Source: UBA9676 sp036522155 | GTDB taxonomy: Bacteria > Actinomycetota > Actinomycetes > Streptosporangiales > Streptosporangiaceae | NCBI GenBank assembly: GCA_036522155.1 | Contig: DATDGI010000178.1 | Coordinates: 1 to 14,921, forward strand | Direction of reading: 5' to 3' | DNA: 14,921 nucleotides | Notes under the pieces: generated by a model | The model's input: only the letters and a program-made list of their open reading frames with translations | Databases searched by the model: none | What the model was told of the DNA's origin: nothing | Program-made: the position numbers and the translations under genes | Shown here: positions 6,780-14,511 of the stretch, in pieces | Numbering within the stretch: the stretch's first letter is position 1 | Layout of the letters: each line of letters begins with the position of its first letter

Positions 6780-6791
6780 CCCGCGGCTGGC

Positions 6792-8918
6792 CTAGCTGTT
6801 CTCGATCGCCTGGGCGACCTGCTCCCGGGTGAGCGGCAGATCCCGGACCCGCACGCCCACCGCGTCCGCCACCGCGTTGCCGATCGCACCCGCCACCGGG
6901 CCCTGCGCGACCTCGCCCGCGCCGGTCTCCCGCTCGCGGGGGGCGTCCACGATCCGCACCTCCACCTGCGGCACCTCGGTGAACCGCAGGATGGGGTAGG
7001 TGTCCCAGCTCAACGACGTGATCCGGGTCCGGTCGAACCGGACCCGCTCCCGCAGGGCCCAGCTGGCGCTCTGGATGGCACCGCCCTCCACCTGGTTGAT
7101 CACCCCGTCCGGGTTGATGACCCGGCCCACGTCCACGGCCAGCCACAGATGGGTCAGCCGCACGTCGGTCTCCGCCTCGATCCGGGCGACCGCGGCGCAG
7201 TAGCCGGCCAGGCCCTTGTACCGGGCGTAGCCGAGGCCGTAACCCACGCCGTCGCCGCCGCCGGTACGGCCGGCCCAGCCGGCCAGGTCCGTCACCTGCT
7301 CGATGACCCGGCGGGCGCGCGGGTCGGACAGGTGGGCGAGCCGGAACGCGACCGGTTCGGCCCCGGCCGCGGCGGCCAGCTCGTCCATGAATGACTCGAT
7401 GGCGAAGACGTTGAGGAAGGCGCCGAGCGAGCGCAGCGACGAGGTGCGGATCGGCATGGTGAGCAGCCGGTGCCGGACCACCACCCGGTCGGCGATGTCG
7501 TATCCGGGCACGGCGTTACGGGTGGAGCCCATCGCGCCGGTCGGCGGGCCATCGGCCGCCGGGCTGATCGGCTGGCCGCCGGCCAGGTGCGCCAGGGCCA
7601 GCAGCCGCGGCTCGCCGCCGGTGCCGGGGCGGCCGATGAAGCCATTGCTCCACACGTCCTGCCGCCAGCAGGCGATCCGGCCACCGGCGTCGAGCCCGGC
7701 CGACAGCCGGGCCAGCATGGCCGAGCCCAGCGGGGCCCAGCTCATCTCGTCCTCGCGCCGCCACAGCACCCGCACCGGGCGGCCGGGCACCGCGCGGGCC
7801 AGCAGCACCGCGTCCATGGCCGCGTCATCGGCGCCGTTGTGCCCGTACGCGCCCGCCCCTTCCACGTGGTTGACCGTCACCTGCCCGGGGGCCAGGCCCA
7901 GGCCGGTGGCGATCGCGCCGCGCAGCGCGAACGGGCCCTGGGTGTGGCTCCAGACGGTGACCTCCCCGCCGTCCCAGCGGGCGATCGCGCAGCTCGGGGC
8001 CATCGAGGCGTGCGCCAGAAAGGGCCGGGTGAACTCGGCGGTCAGCGTCTGGGTGACGGCGGCGGCCGCACTCTCGTCGTGCTGCTCGTCGATGGTGACC
8101 GCCTGCTCGGGCGCGGACAGCAGGAACCCCTTCAGGTCCTGCTCATCGGGCAGGGATTCGGTCACCTGCCAGCTCGCCGCCCGGGCCAGCGCCGCCGCGG
8201 CGGCGAGCGCGGTGCGGTCGGTGGGGGCCACGACCCCCAGGAACGACCCGTCACGCACGGTAACCACGTCGCCGGGCAGGGAGGGATCGCCGGGGGAGAG
8301 GAGGACCGCCGCCGGGGCGGGGGGCCTGACCACGCGGCCGTACCGCATGCTCGGCAGGACCAGGTCGTGCACGAACCGCGGGCGCCCGGTCACCTTGTCC
8401 GGGATGTCGATCCGGGGGACACTGCGGCCCGCCACCGACCAGCGGGCGGGCGCCTTCGCCGGGCGCGGCTCGCCCGCCGCGCGGTCGAGCAGCCCCCGCC
8501 CGGACAGCGACCAGTAGCTGAGGCCGGTGCGGGCCCCGCCGTCGGTGATCTCGCCGTCGGTCACGGCCAGGGCGGTCACCTCGGCGCCCAGCAGATCCGC
8601 GGCGACGGACAGGAAGGCGAACCGGGCCTGGGCGCACGCCTGCCGCAGCGCGGACCCGGACTCCTCGATGGACCGGCTGCCCGAGGTGATCCCCTCGTCG
8701 GGGCTGGTGGCGGTGGACACCGGGGCGATCTGGACCCGGCGCAGGTCCACATCGAGTTCCTCGGCGGCGATCTGGGTGAGCGCGGTCCACACCCCCTGGC
8801 CGTACTCGACCTTGCCGGATCTGATCGTCACCACGCCCGGCTCGGCGAAGTCGAGCCAGACCGCAAGCCGCGGATTGGCCGCCAGGGTGGGTGGCAGCGG
8901 CGCGGGCGGCTGGCTCAT
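6792..8918 (-). CDS. Molybdopterin-binding subunit of an isoquinoline 1-oxidoreductase-type (xanthine dehydrogenase family) hydroxylase
   Basis: This large subunit (708 residues) probably hydroxylates a heteroaromatic or aldehyde substrate at its molybdenum-cytosine or -pterin cofactor. The domain order is that of IorB-type subunits: an N-terminal half-domain with the VEYGQGVWTALTQIAAEELDVD motif (about 38-59), a SGSRSIEESG segment, a VPRIDIPDKVTGRPRFVHD linker, then the remaining cofactor domains, with HTQGPFALRG, GAYGHNGADD and, near the C-terminus, GAGEVAQGP holding the probable catalytic Glu669. It lacks the twin-arginine signal common on IorB relatives, so it looks cytoplasmic. Its ATG overlaps the stop of the 2Fe-2S subunit gene as ATGA, indicating translational coupling. 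No FAD subunit gene or XdhC-type maturation gene is in the window. An upstream in-frame extension to 9101 is rejected because it overlaps the partner gene. Confidence 0.9.
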   Translation of the reverse strand: MSQPPAPLPPTLAANPRLAVWLDFAEPGVVTIRSGKVEYGQGVWTALTQIAAEELDVDLRRVQIAPVSTATSPDEGITSGSRSIEESGSALRQACAQARFAFLSVAADLLGAEVTALAVTDGEITDGGARTGLSYWSLSGRGLLDRAAGEPRPAKAPARWSVAGRSVPRIDIPDKVTGRPRFVHDLVLPSMRYGRVVRPPAPAAVLLSPGDPSLPGDVVTVRDGSFLGVVAPTDRTALAAAAALARAASWQVTESLPDEQDLKGFLLSAPEQAVTIDEQHDESAAAAVTQTLTAEFTRPFLAHASMAPSCAIARWDGGEVTVWSHTQGPFALRGAIATGLGLAPGQVTVNHVEGAGAYGHNGADDAAMDAVLLARAVPGRPVRVLWRREDEMSWAPLGSAMLARLSAGLDAGGRIACWRQDVWSNGFIGRPGTGGEPRLLALAHLAGGQPISPAADGPPTGAMGSTRNAVPGYDIADRVVVRHRLLTMPIRTSSLRSLGAFLNVFAIESFMDELAAAAGAEPVAFRLAHLSDPRARRVIEQVTDLAGWAGRTGGGDGVGYGLGYARYKGLAGYCAAVARIEAETDVRLTHLWLAVDVGRVINPDGVINQVEGGAIQSASWALRERVRFDRTRITSLSWDTYPILRFTEVPQVEVRIVDAPRERETGAGEVAQGPVAGAIGNAVADAVGVRVRDLPLTREQVAQAIENS

Positions 8919-9397
8919 CCGGCGGCCCGGCCGGCCACCTCGCTGGCTGCCTTCATGACCGCGCCGATGACCCGGCGGTGCGCGCCGCAGCGGCACAGGT
9001 TGCCGTCGAGCGCCTCCCGCACCTGCTGCTCGGTGGGCGAGGGGTTGCCGCGCAGCAGTGCCACCGCGCTCACCACCATGCCGGACGTGCAGTAGCCGCA
9101 CTGGGCCGCCTGCTCGTCGATGAACGCCTGCTGGACCGCGTCTAGGGTGTCACCGTCCAGCAGCCCCTCGACCGTGGTCACCTGCCTGCCCTCGGCCGCC
9201 CAGGCGGGGAAGTCGCAGGAGGAGCGCGCCTGGCCGTCGATGAGCACGAAGCACGCCCCGCACAGGCCGAGCCCGCAGCCGAACCGCGGGCCGGACAGGC
9301 CCAGCTCGTGGCGGAGCACATCGAGCAGCGGAGCGTCCGGCTCACAGGCCAGCGCTCGGCTCTCGCCATTCACGGTCACGTGCAGTTGCTGCTCCAT
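8915..9397 (-). CDS. 2Fe-2S subunit of the molybdenum hydroxylase (IorA/CoxS type)
   Basis: This electron-transfer subunit (160 residues) has two [2Fe-2S] clusters. The plant-ferredoxin domain has Cys41, Cys46, Cys49 and Cys61 (CGLGLCGAC then SSCD). The C-terminal helical domain has Cys100, Cys103, Cys135 and Cys137 (CGYCTSGM and NLCRCGAH). Both sets are complete. In the two-subunit arrangement seen here, electrons pass from molybdenum through these clusters to an external acceptor. The start is placed at the ATG at 9397, where the ferredoxin domain begins, with a GAGGGAG purine tract at 9401-9407. The longer frame to 9577 would cross the divergent promoter region. The last base pairs overlap the start of the molybdopterin subunit (ATGA). 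Confidence 0.94.
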   Translation of the reverse strand: MEQQLHVTVNGESRALACEPDAPLLDVLRHELGLSGPRFGCGLGLCGACFVLIDGQARSSCDFPAWAAEGRQVTTVEGLLDGDTLDAVQQAFIDEQAAQCGYCTSGMVVSAVALLRGNPSPTEQQVREALDGNLCRCGAHRRVIGAVMKAASEVAGRAAG

Positions 9398-9469
9398 CGT
9401 CTCCCTCGCGCCGCGGCCACCGGCCGGGCGGGTGGGCCGGCCCAGGTGGCAGCGGCCGGGATCGTTACC

Positions 9470-9495
9470 CTCAGGCTTGACCGTCCCTACCTGAG
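9470..9495. repeat. Inverted repeat over the divergent promoter (possible operator)
   Basis: CTCAGG (9470-9475) and CCTGAG (9490-9495) form a perfect six-base inverted repeat, centre to centre 20 bases apart. They flank and overlap the -35 of the hydrolase promoter, in the only gap (9398-9546) that could control both divergent transcripts. A dimeric repressor or activator site is plausible, but six bases can occur by chance. Confidence 0.35.
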
Positions 9496-9505
9496 AGAGT
9501 ATGCA
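9477..9505 (+). promoter_or_regulatory. Promoter of the hydrolase-propeller operon
   Basis: TTGACC (9477-9482, five of six matches to TTGACA), a 17-base spacer, then TATGCA (9500-9505). The predicted start is near 9512, giving a leader of about 35 bases that contains GGGAGGAG (9535-9542) before the ATG at 9547. This is the best sigma-70-type promoter in the window. Confidence 0.5.
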
Positions 9506-9546
9506 TTCGTTTGCAGAATTTCGCCACCGACTCTGGGAGGAGCGCA

Positions 9547-10635
9547 ATGGACGACCGGGTGGCCATGGCCATCTCACACTGGGCGCCGCGGTTCACGATG
9601 AACGGCGTGACCGCCGGCGATTTCGAGCGGATCACCAGTGGGCTGGCCACCTGGGATGACTGGTGCGCCGGCTGGAGCGCGGTGGCGGCGGAGCACGAGC
9701 AACTCGGCCGGGACGCGCTGGCCGCGGGCCAGGAAATGTCGGCGGGCGCGCACCTGGCACAGGCGGCGGTTTACTACCACTTCGCCAAGTTCCTGTTCGT
9801 CAACGACCTCGGCCAGATGCGCGCCGCCCACCAGAAGGCCGTCGCCTGCCTCAGCGACGCGCTGCCCTACCTGGACCCGCCCGGCCGCCGGGTCGAGATC
9901 CCGTTCGACGGCGCGGAAATGGTCGGTGTCCTGCGCGAGCCGGCCGGGGAGGGCCCGCACCCGGTGATGATCATGGTTCCCGGGCTGGACTCGACCAAGG
10001 AGGAACTGCGCAGCACCGAGGAGCTGTTCCTGGCCCGCGGGCTGGCCACGTTCAGCGTGGACGGCCCGGGCCAGGGCGAGGCCGAGTACCAGCTGGCGAT
10101 CCGGGGGGACTGGGAGGTCCCCGGCGGGGCGATCATCGACTACCTGGCCGGGGTGCCCAGCCTGGACCCCAACCGGGTCGGGATCTGGGGGGTCAGCCTC
10201 GGCGGCTACTACGCGCCCCGGGTGGCCAGCGGGGACAGCCGGGTCAAGGCGTGCATCGCGCTGGCCGGCCCGTACAGCTTCGCCGACAACTGGGACAACC
10301 TGCCCATCCTCACCCGGGAGGCGTTCCGGGTCCGGTCCTTCTCGCCCGACCTGGACACCGCCCGGGACAGGGCGGGGACGCTGTCGCTGGCGGGCCGGGC
10401 GGAACTGATCCGGTGCCCGCTGCTGGCGGTCATGGGCAAGCTGGACCGGCTCATCCCGTGGCAGCACGCGCAGCGCCTGGTCGACGAGGCCGGCGGGCCC
10501 GCGGAACTGCTGCTGCTGGAGAAGGGCAACCACGGCTGCGCCAACCTGGCCCCGTTCCACCGCTATGCCGCCGCCGACTGGGCGGCGGACAAGCTCGGTG
10601 GCCGGGTGAGCCGGGCCCCGGCCGCGCGGGCATGA
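9547..10635 (+). CDS. Alpha/beta hydrolase resembling 2,6-dihydroxypseudooxynicotine hydrolase
   Basis: This 362-residue hydrolase has an N-terminal helical lid domain (about 1-115) and an alpha/beta core. The nucleophile elbow is GVSLGG with Ser217, the acid is Asp300 in GKLDRLIP, and the base is His329 in KGNHGC. The oxyanion-region VPGLDSTKEE (144-153) matches the FrsA/DHPON hydrolase family. From memory, the Arthrobacter nicotinovorans C-C hydrolase has its triad at the same numbers and a Glu248 that helps substrate cleavage; here residue 248 is Asn, with Asp at 247 and 250, so the substrate probably differs. It has a strong GGGAGGAG site and a promoter. It is divergent from a molybdenum hydroxylase, as C-C hydrolase and molybdenum hydroxylase genes are associated in nicotine catabolism, and is coupled by ATGA overlap to the propeller gene. 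Confidence 0.85.
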   Translation: MDDRVAMAISHWAPRFTMNGVTAGDFERITSGLATWDDWCAGWSAVAAEHEQLGRDALAAGQEMSAGAHLAQAAVYYHFAKFLFVNDLGQMRAAHQKAVACLSDALPYLDPPGRRVEIPFDGAEMVGVLREPAGEGPHPVMIMVPGLDSTKEELRSTEELFLARGLATFSVDGPGQGEAEYQLAIRGDWEVPGGAIIDYLAGVPSLDPNRVGIWGVSLGGYYAPRVASGDSRVKACIALAGPYSFADNWDNLPILTREAFRVRSFSPDLDTARDRAGTLSLAGRAELIRCPLLAVMGKLDRLIPWQHAQRLVDEAGGPAELLLLEKGNHGCANLAPFHRYAAADWAADKLGGRVSRAPAARA

Positions 10636-11807
10636 CCGCCGGGGCGCTGACCGCCAGCGCCTCCGGGCTGCGCCTGCTCGCCCAGCACGGCCTGGGCGGC
10701 TTCGGCGACGGCATGCAGGTGATCCGGCACGGGGACGCCCTCTACGTCGGGCACACCGGCACCACCGGGATGGGCACCACCATCCTGGACGTGGCCGACC
10801 CCGCCCGGCCGGCGCTGGTGACCCAGTGGCCCGCGCCCGCCCGCACCCACACCCACAAGGTGCAGGTGGCGGACGGCCTGCTGCTGGTCAACCACGAGAA
10901 GTTCCCCTACCGGGCAGCCATGACCGAGCCGTTCTCGGCCGGGCTGGCCATCTACCGGCTGGCCGACCCGCTGCGGCCCGAGCCGGCCGCGTTCTGGCCC
11001 AGCGGCGGCCGCGGCGTGCACCGCGTGGTGTGGACCGGCGGCCGGTACGCGCACTTCTCGGCCATCCCCGACGGCTTCCGCGACCGTATCTGGGTGGTGC
11101 TGGACCTGGCCGACCCGGCGCGGCCCGCCGAGGCCGCCCGCTGGTGGTGGCCGGGCCAGCGGGAGGACGAGGAGCCGGGCTGGCCCGCGGGGGAGCGGTA
11201 CGCCGCGCACCACGCGCTGATCGCCGGTGATCGCGCCTACCTCGGGTACGACGACGCGGGCCTGGTGGTGCTGGATGTGGCCGACATCACCCGCCCGCGG
11301 CAGGTGGCCCGGCTGGCCTGGGACGGCGGGTCCACCCACACCTGCCTGCCGCTGCCCGGCCGCGGCCTGGTGGTCGTCACCGACGAGCAGGTGACCGACG
11401 GCCCACACGCGCCCCGCCGGGCGATCCGGGTGATCGACGTGGCCGATGACACCCCGGCGGTGCTGGCGCAGTGCCCGCACCCGGCCGGCTTCGCCGGGCT
11501 GCCGCTCCGGTTCGGCGCCCACAACCTGCACGAGAACCAGGCCGGTTCCTACCGCAGCGAGCGGCTGGTGTTCGCCACCTACTTCAGCGCCGGGGTGCGG
11601 GTCTACGACCTGGCCGATCCGGCCCACCCGGTGGAGGTGGCGCACTGGATCCCGGAGCCGCCGCCGGGCCAGGCCGTCCCGCAGATCAACGACCTGTTCG
11701 TGGATGCAAACGATCTCATATGGGTCACCGACCGGTTCGCCGGGGGCCTGTACGTGCTCGAGCCCGGGCCGGCCCTGGCCGGCCTCATGGCAGAGTCCCG
11801 GGCCTGA
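10632..11807 (+). CDS. LVIVD-repeat beta-propeller protein with regularly placed histidines
   Basis: This is a 391-residue protein of unknown function without a signal peptide. Six repeat units end in a strand plus the DxADPxRP-like turn: ILDVADPARP (51-60), YRLADPLRP (108-116), VLDLADPARP (156-165), VLDVADITRP (213-222), VIDVADDTP (267-275) and VYDLADPAHP (324-333). These are typical of LVIVD/beta-propeller proteins. Histidines recur at the start of the inner strands: His73 and His75, His130, His193 and His194, His236, His298 and His300. This recalls propeller enzymes that bind a metal on the central axis, although no such activity is established for this family. The ATG at 10632 overlaps the hydrolase stop as ATGA, so the two proteins are probably made together. 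A hairpin covers the stop codon. Confidence 0.8.
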   Translation: MTAGALTASASGLRLLAQHGLGGFGDGMQVIRHGDALYVGHTGTTGMGTTILDVADPARPALVTQWPAPARTHTHKVQVADGLLLVNHEKFPYRAAMTEPFSAGLAIYRLADPLRPEPAAFWPSGGRGVHRVVWTGGRYAHFSAIPDGFRDRIWVVLDLADPARPAEAARWWWPGQREDEEPGWPAGERYAAHHALIAGDRAYLGYDDAGLVVLDVADITRPRQVARLAWDGGSTHTCLPLPGRGLVVVTDEQVTDGPHAPRRAIRVIDVADDTPAVLAQCPHPAGFAGLPLRFGAHNLHENQAGSYRSERLVFATYFSAGVRVYDLADPAHPVEVAHWIPEPPPGQAVPQINDLFVDANDLIWVTDRFAGGLYVLEPGPALAGLMAESRA

Positions 11808-11820
11808 GCCGCCGGCCCGG
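11798..11820. terminator. Hairpin between convergent genes
   Basis: CCGGGCC (11798-11804) pairs perfectly with GGCCCGG (11814-11820) around a nine-base loop that contains the stop codon of the propeller gene. It fills the 16-base gap before the converging methionine aminopeptidase gene and could terminate both transcripts. There is no T tract. Confidence 0.4.
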
Positions 11821-11823
11821 ACC

Positions 11824-12591
11824 TCAGGGGAGGGTGAGGATCCGGGGCCCGCTGTCGGTGATGGCCACGCTGTGCTCGGCGTGCGCGGCCCGGCTGCCGT
11901 CCACCGTGCGCAGCGCCCAGCCGTCCGGCGCCACCCCGAAGTCCTCGCCGCCGCCGGCCATCAGCATCGGCTCGATGGCCAGCACCAGGCCGTGCCGCAG
12001 CCGCATGCCGCGGCCCGGCCGGCCGTCGTTGGGCACATGCGGGTCCTCGTGCATATGGCGGCCGATGCCGTGCCCGCCGAAACCGGCCGGGATGCCATAC
12101 CCGCCCGCGTGGGCGACCGCCCCGATGGCCGCCGAGATGTCGCCGATCCGGTTACCGGCCACCGCCGCCGCCACCCCGGCGGCGAGCGCCTTCTCGGCCG
12201 TTTCGATGAGGACCAGGTCCGCCTCTTCGGCGGTGCCCACCGTGAAGCTGATGGCCGCGTCCCCGGTCCAGCCGTCCAGTTCGGCGCCGCAGTCGATGCT
12301 CACCAGGTCCCCGTCCCGCAGCCGGTAGCCGTCGGGGATGCCGTGCACGATGACGTCGTTGACCGAGGCGCAGATCACCGCCGGGAACGGGGTGGGGGCG
12401 AAGCTCGGCCGGTAGTTCAGGAACGGGGAGCCGGCCCCGGCCGCGCGCAGCACGCCGTGCGCGACCTCGTCCAGTTCCAGCAGCGTCGAGCCGACCGTAG
12501 CGGTGTCCCTGACCGCGGCCAGCGCCTGTGCGACCACCCGCCCGGCCTCGCGCATGGCGTCCATGGCCGCGTCGGTCTTGAGCTCGACCAT
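11824..12591 (-). CDS. map: Methionine aminopeptidase, type I
   Basis: It removes the N-terminal methionine from nascent proteins, using a dinuclear metal centre in the cytosol. The 255-residue protein has all five metal ligands at E. coli-like spacing: Asp100 (SIDCG), Asp111 (TGDAAISF), His174 (GGHGIG), Glu207 (IEPM) and Glu239 (AEHSV). It also has His83 (VIVHGIP) and His181 in the substrate pocket. It lacks the N-terminal SH3-binding or zinc extension of some actinobacterial MetAPs. It follows the S9 peptidase gene by 28 bases on the same strand. It is not in the secY-adk-map-infA context and so may be a second copy. GAGGAG at 12600-12605 lies eight bases before the ATG, and this start region is the second copy of a tandem duplication. 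Confidence 0.95.
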   Translation of the reverse strand: MVELKTDAAMDAMREAGRVVAQALAAVRDTATVGSTLLELDEVAHGVLRAAGAGSPFLNYRPSFAPTPFPAVICASVNDVIVHGIPDGYRLRDGDLVSIDCGAELDGWTGDAAISFTVGTAEEADLVLIETAEKALAAGVAAAVAGNRIGDISAAIGAVAHAGGYGIPAGFGGHGIGRHMHEDPHVPNDGRPGRGMRLRHGLVLAIEPMLMAGGGEDFGVAPDGWALRTVDGSRAAHAEHSVAITDSGPRILTLP

Positions 12592-12619
12592 CCCGGCTAC
12601 TCCTCGACCATCCCAGCTA

Positions 12620-12629
<10 letters not shown>
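12587..12629 (-). repeat. Tandem duplication of the map ribosome-binding and start region
   Basis: Reading the minus strand, copy 1 (12629-12607) and copy 2 (12606-12587) share CGAGGAGTAG, then a short CTGGG or CCGGG, then ATGGT. Copy 1 has an extra TAG. The first copy ends the S9 peptidase gene (its Glu-Glu-stop codons) and the second supplies the ribosome-binding site and start of map. Only one substitution and one three-base indel distinguish the copies. Confidence 0.8.
12597..12611 (-). other. Four-codon leader ORF (MVEE) before map
   Basis: The first repeat copy contains its own ATG at 12611, preceded by GAGGAG. It reads Met-Val-Glu-Glu then TAG, out of frame with map. Its codons overlap the map ribosome-binding site and its stop lies five bases before the map ATG, a layout that could allow reinitiation. 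Whether it is translated is unknown. Confidence 0.3.
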
Positions 12630-14464
<1,835 letters not shown>

Positions 14465-14470
14465 GCGCCA

Positions 14471-14476
14471 TGCCTA
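14471..14476 (-). promoter_or_regulatory. Candidate -10 element of the S9 peptidase-map unit
   Basis: TAGGCA on the minus strand, followed by six bases and the ATG at 14464. It lacks the final T of the -10 consensus, so support is modest. It lies in a 47-base divergent gap and would overlap the -35 area of the opposite promoter. Confidence 0.3.
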
Positions 14477-14498
14477 CCATGGCCGGCCGGGTCTTCAG

Positions 14499-14504
14499 TA
14501 GCAT
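14499..14504 (+). promoter_or_regulatory. Candidate -10 element of the amidohydrolase gene
   Basis: TAGCAT (TAnnnT pattern) ends seven bases before the GTG at 14512, which predicts a leaderless or one-base-leader message. No Shine-Dalgarno sequence is present. Confidence 0.4.
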
Positions 14505-14511
14505 CGGCCGG

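Noticed and set aside
6780..6791. Terminator between the convergent PRPP synthetase and molybdopterin subunit genes
   Set aside because: Only a GGCC self-complementary pair is seen around the gap; no convincing stem could be drawn.
7470..9095. Plus-strand open frame of 541 codons opposite the molybdenum hydroxylase
   Set aside because: Gly/Arg/Pro/His-rich shadow without recognisable motifs; the minus strand carries the complete enzyme.
8919..9101. N-terminal extension of the molybdopterin subunit
   Set aside because: It overlaps the 2Fe-2S subunit coding region out of frame; the ATGA overlap at 8915-8918 gives a natural start.
9398..9577. N-terminal extension of the 2Fe-2S subunit
   Set aside because: It would cover the divergent promoter and the first codons of the hydrolase. 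Ferredoxin-like sequence begins at the ATG at 9397.
14481..14488. GGCCGGCC palindrome as an operator in the divergent gap
   Set aside because: Such palindromes are frequent by chance in DNA of this composition.
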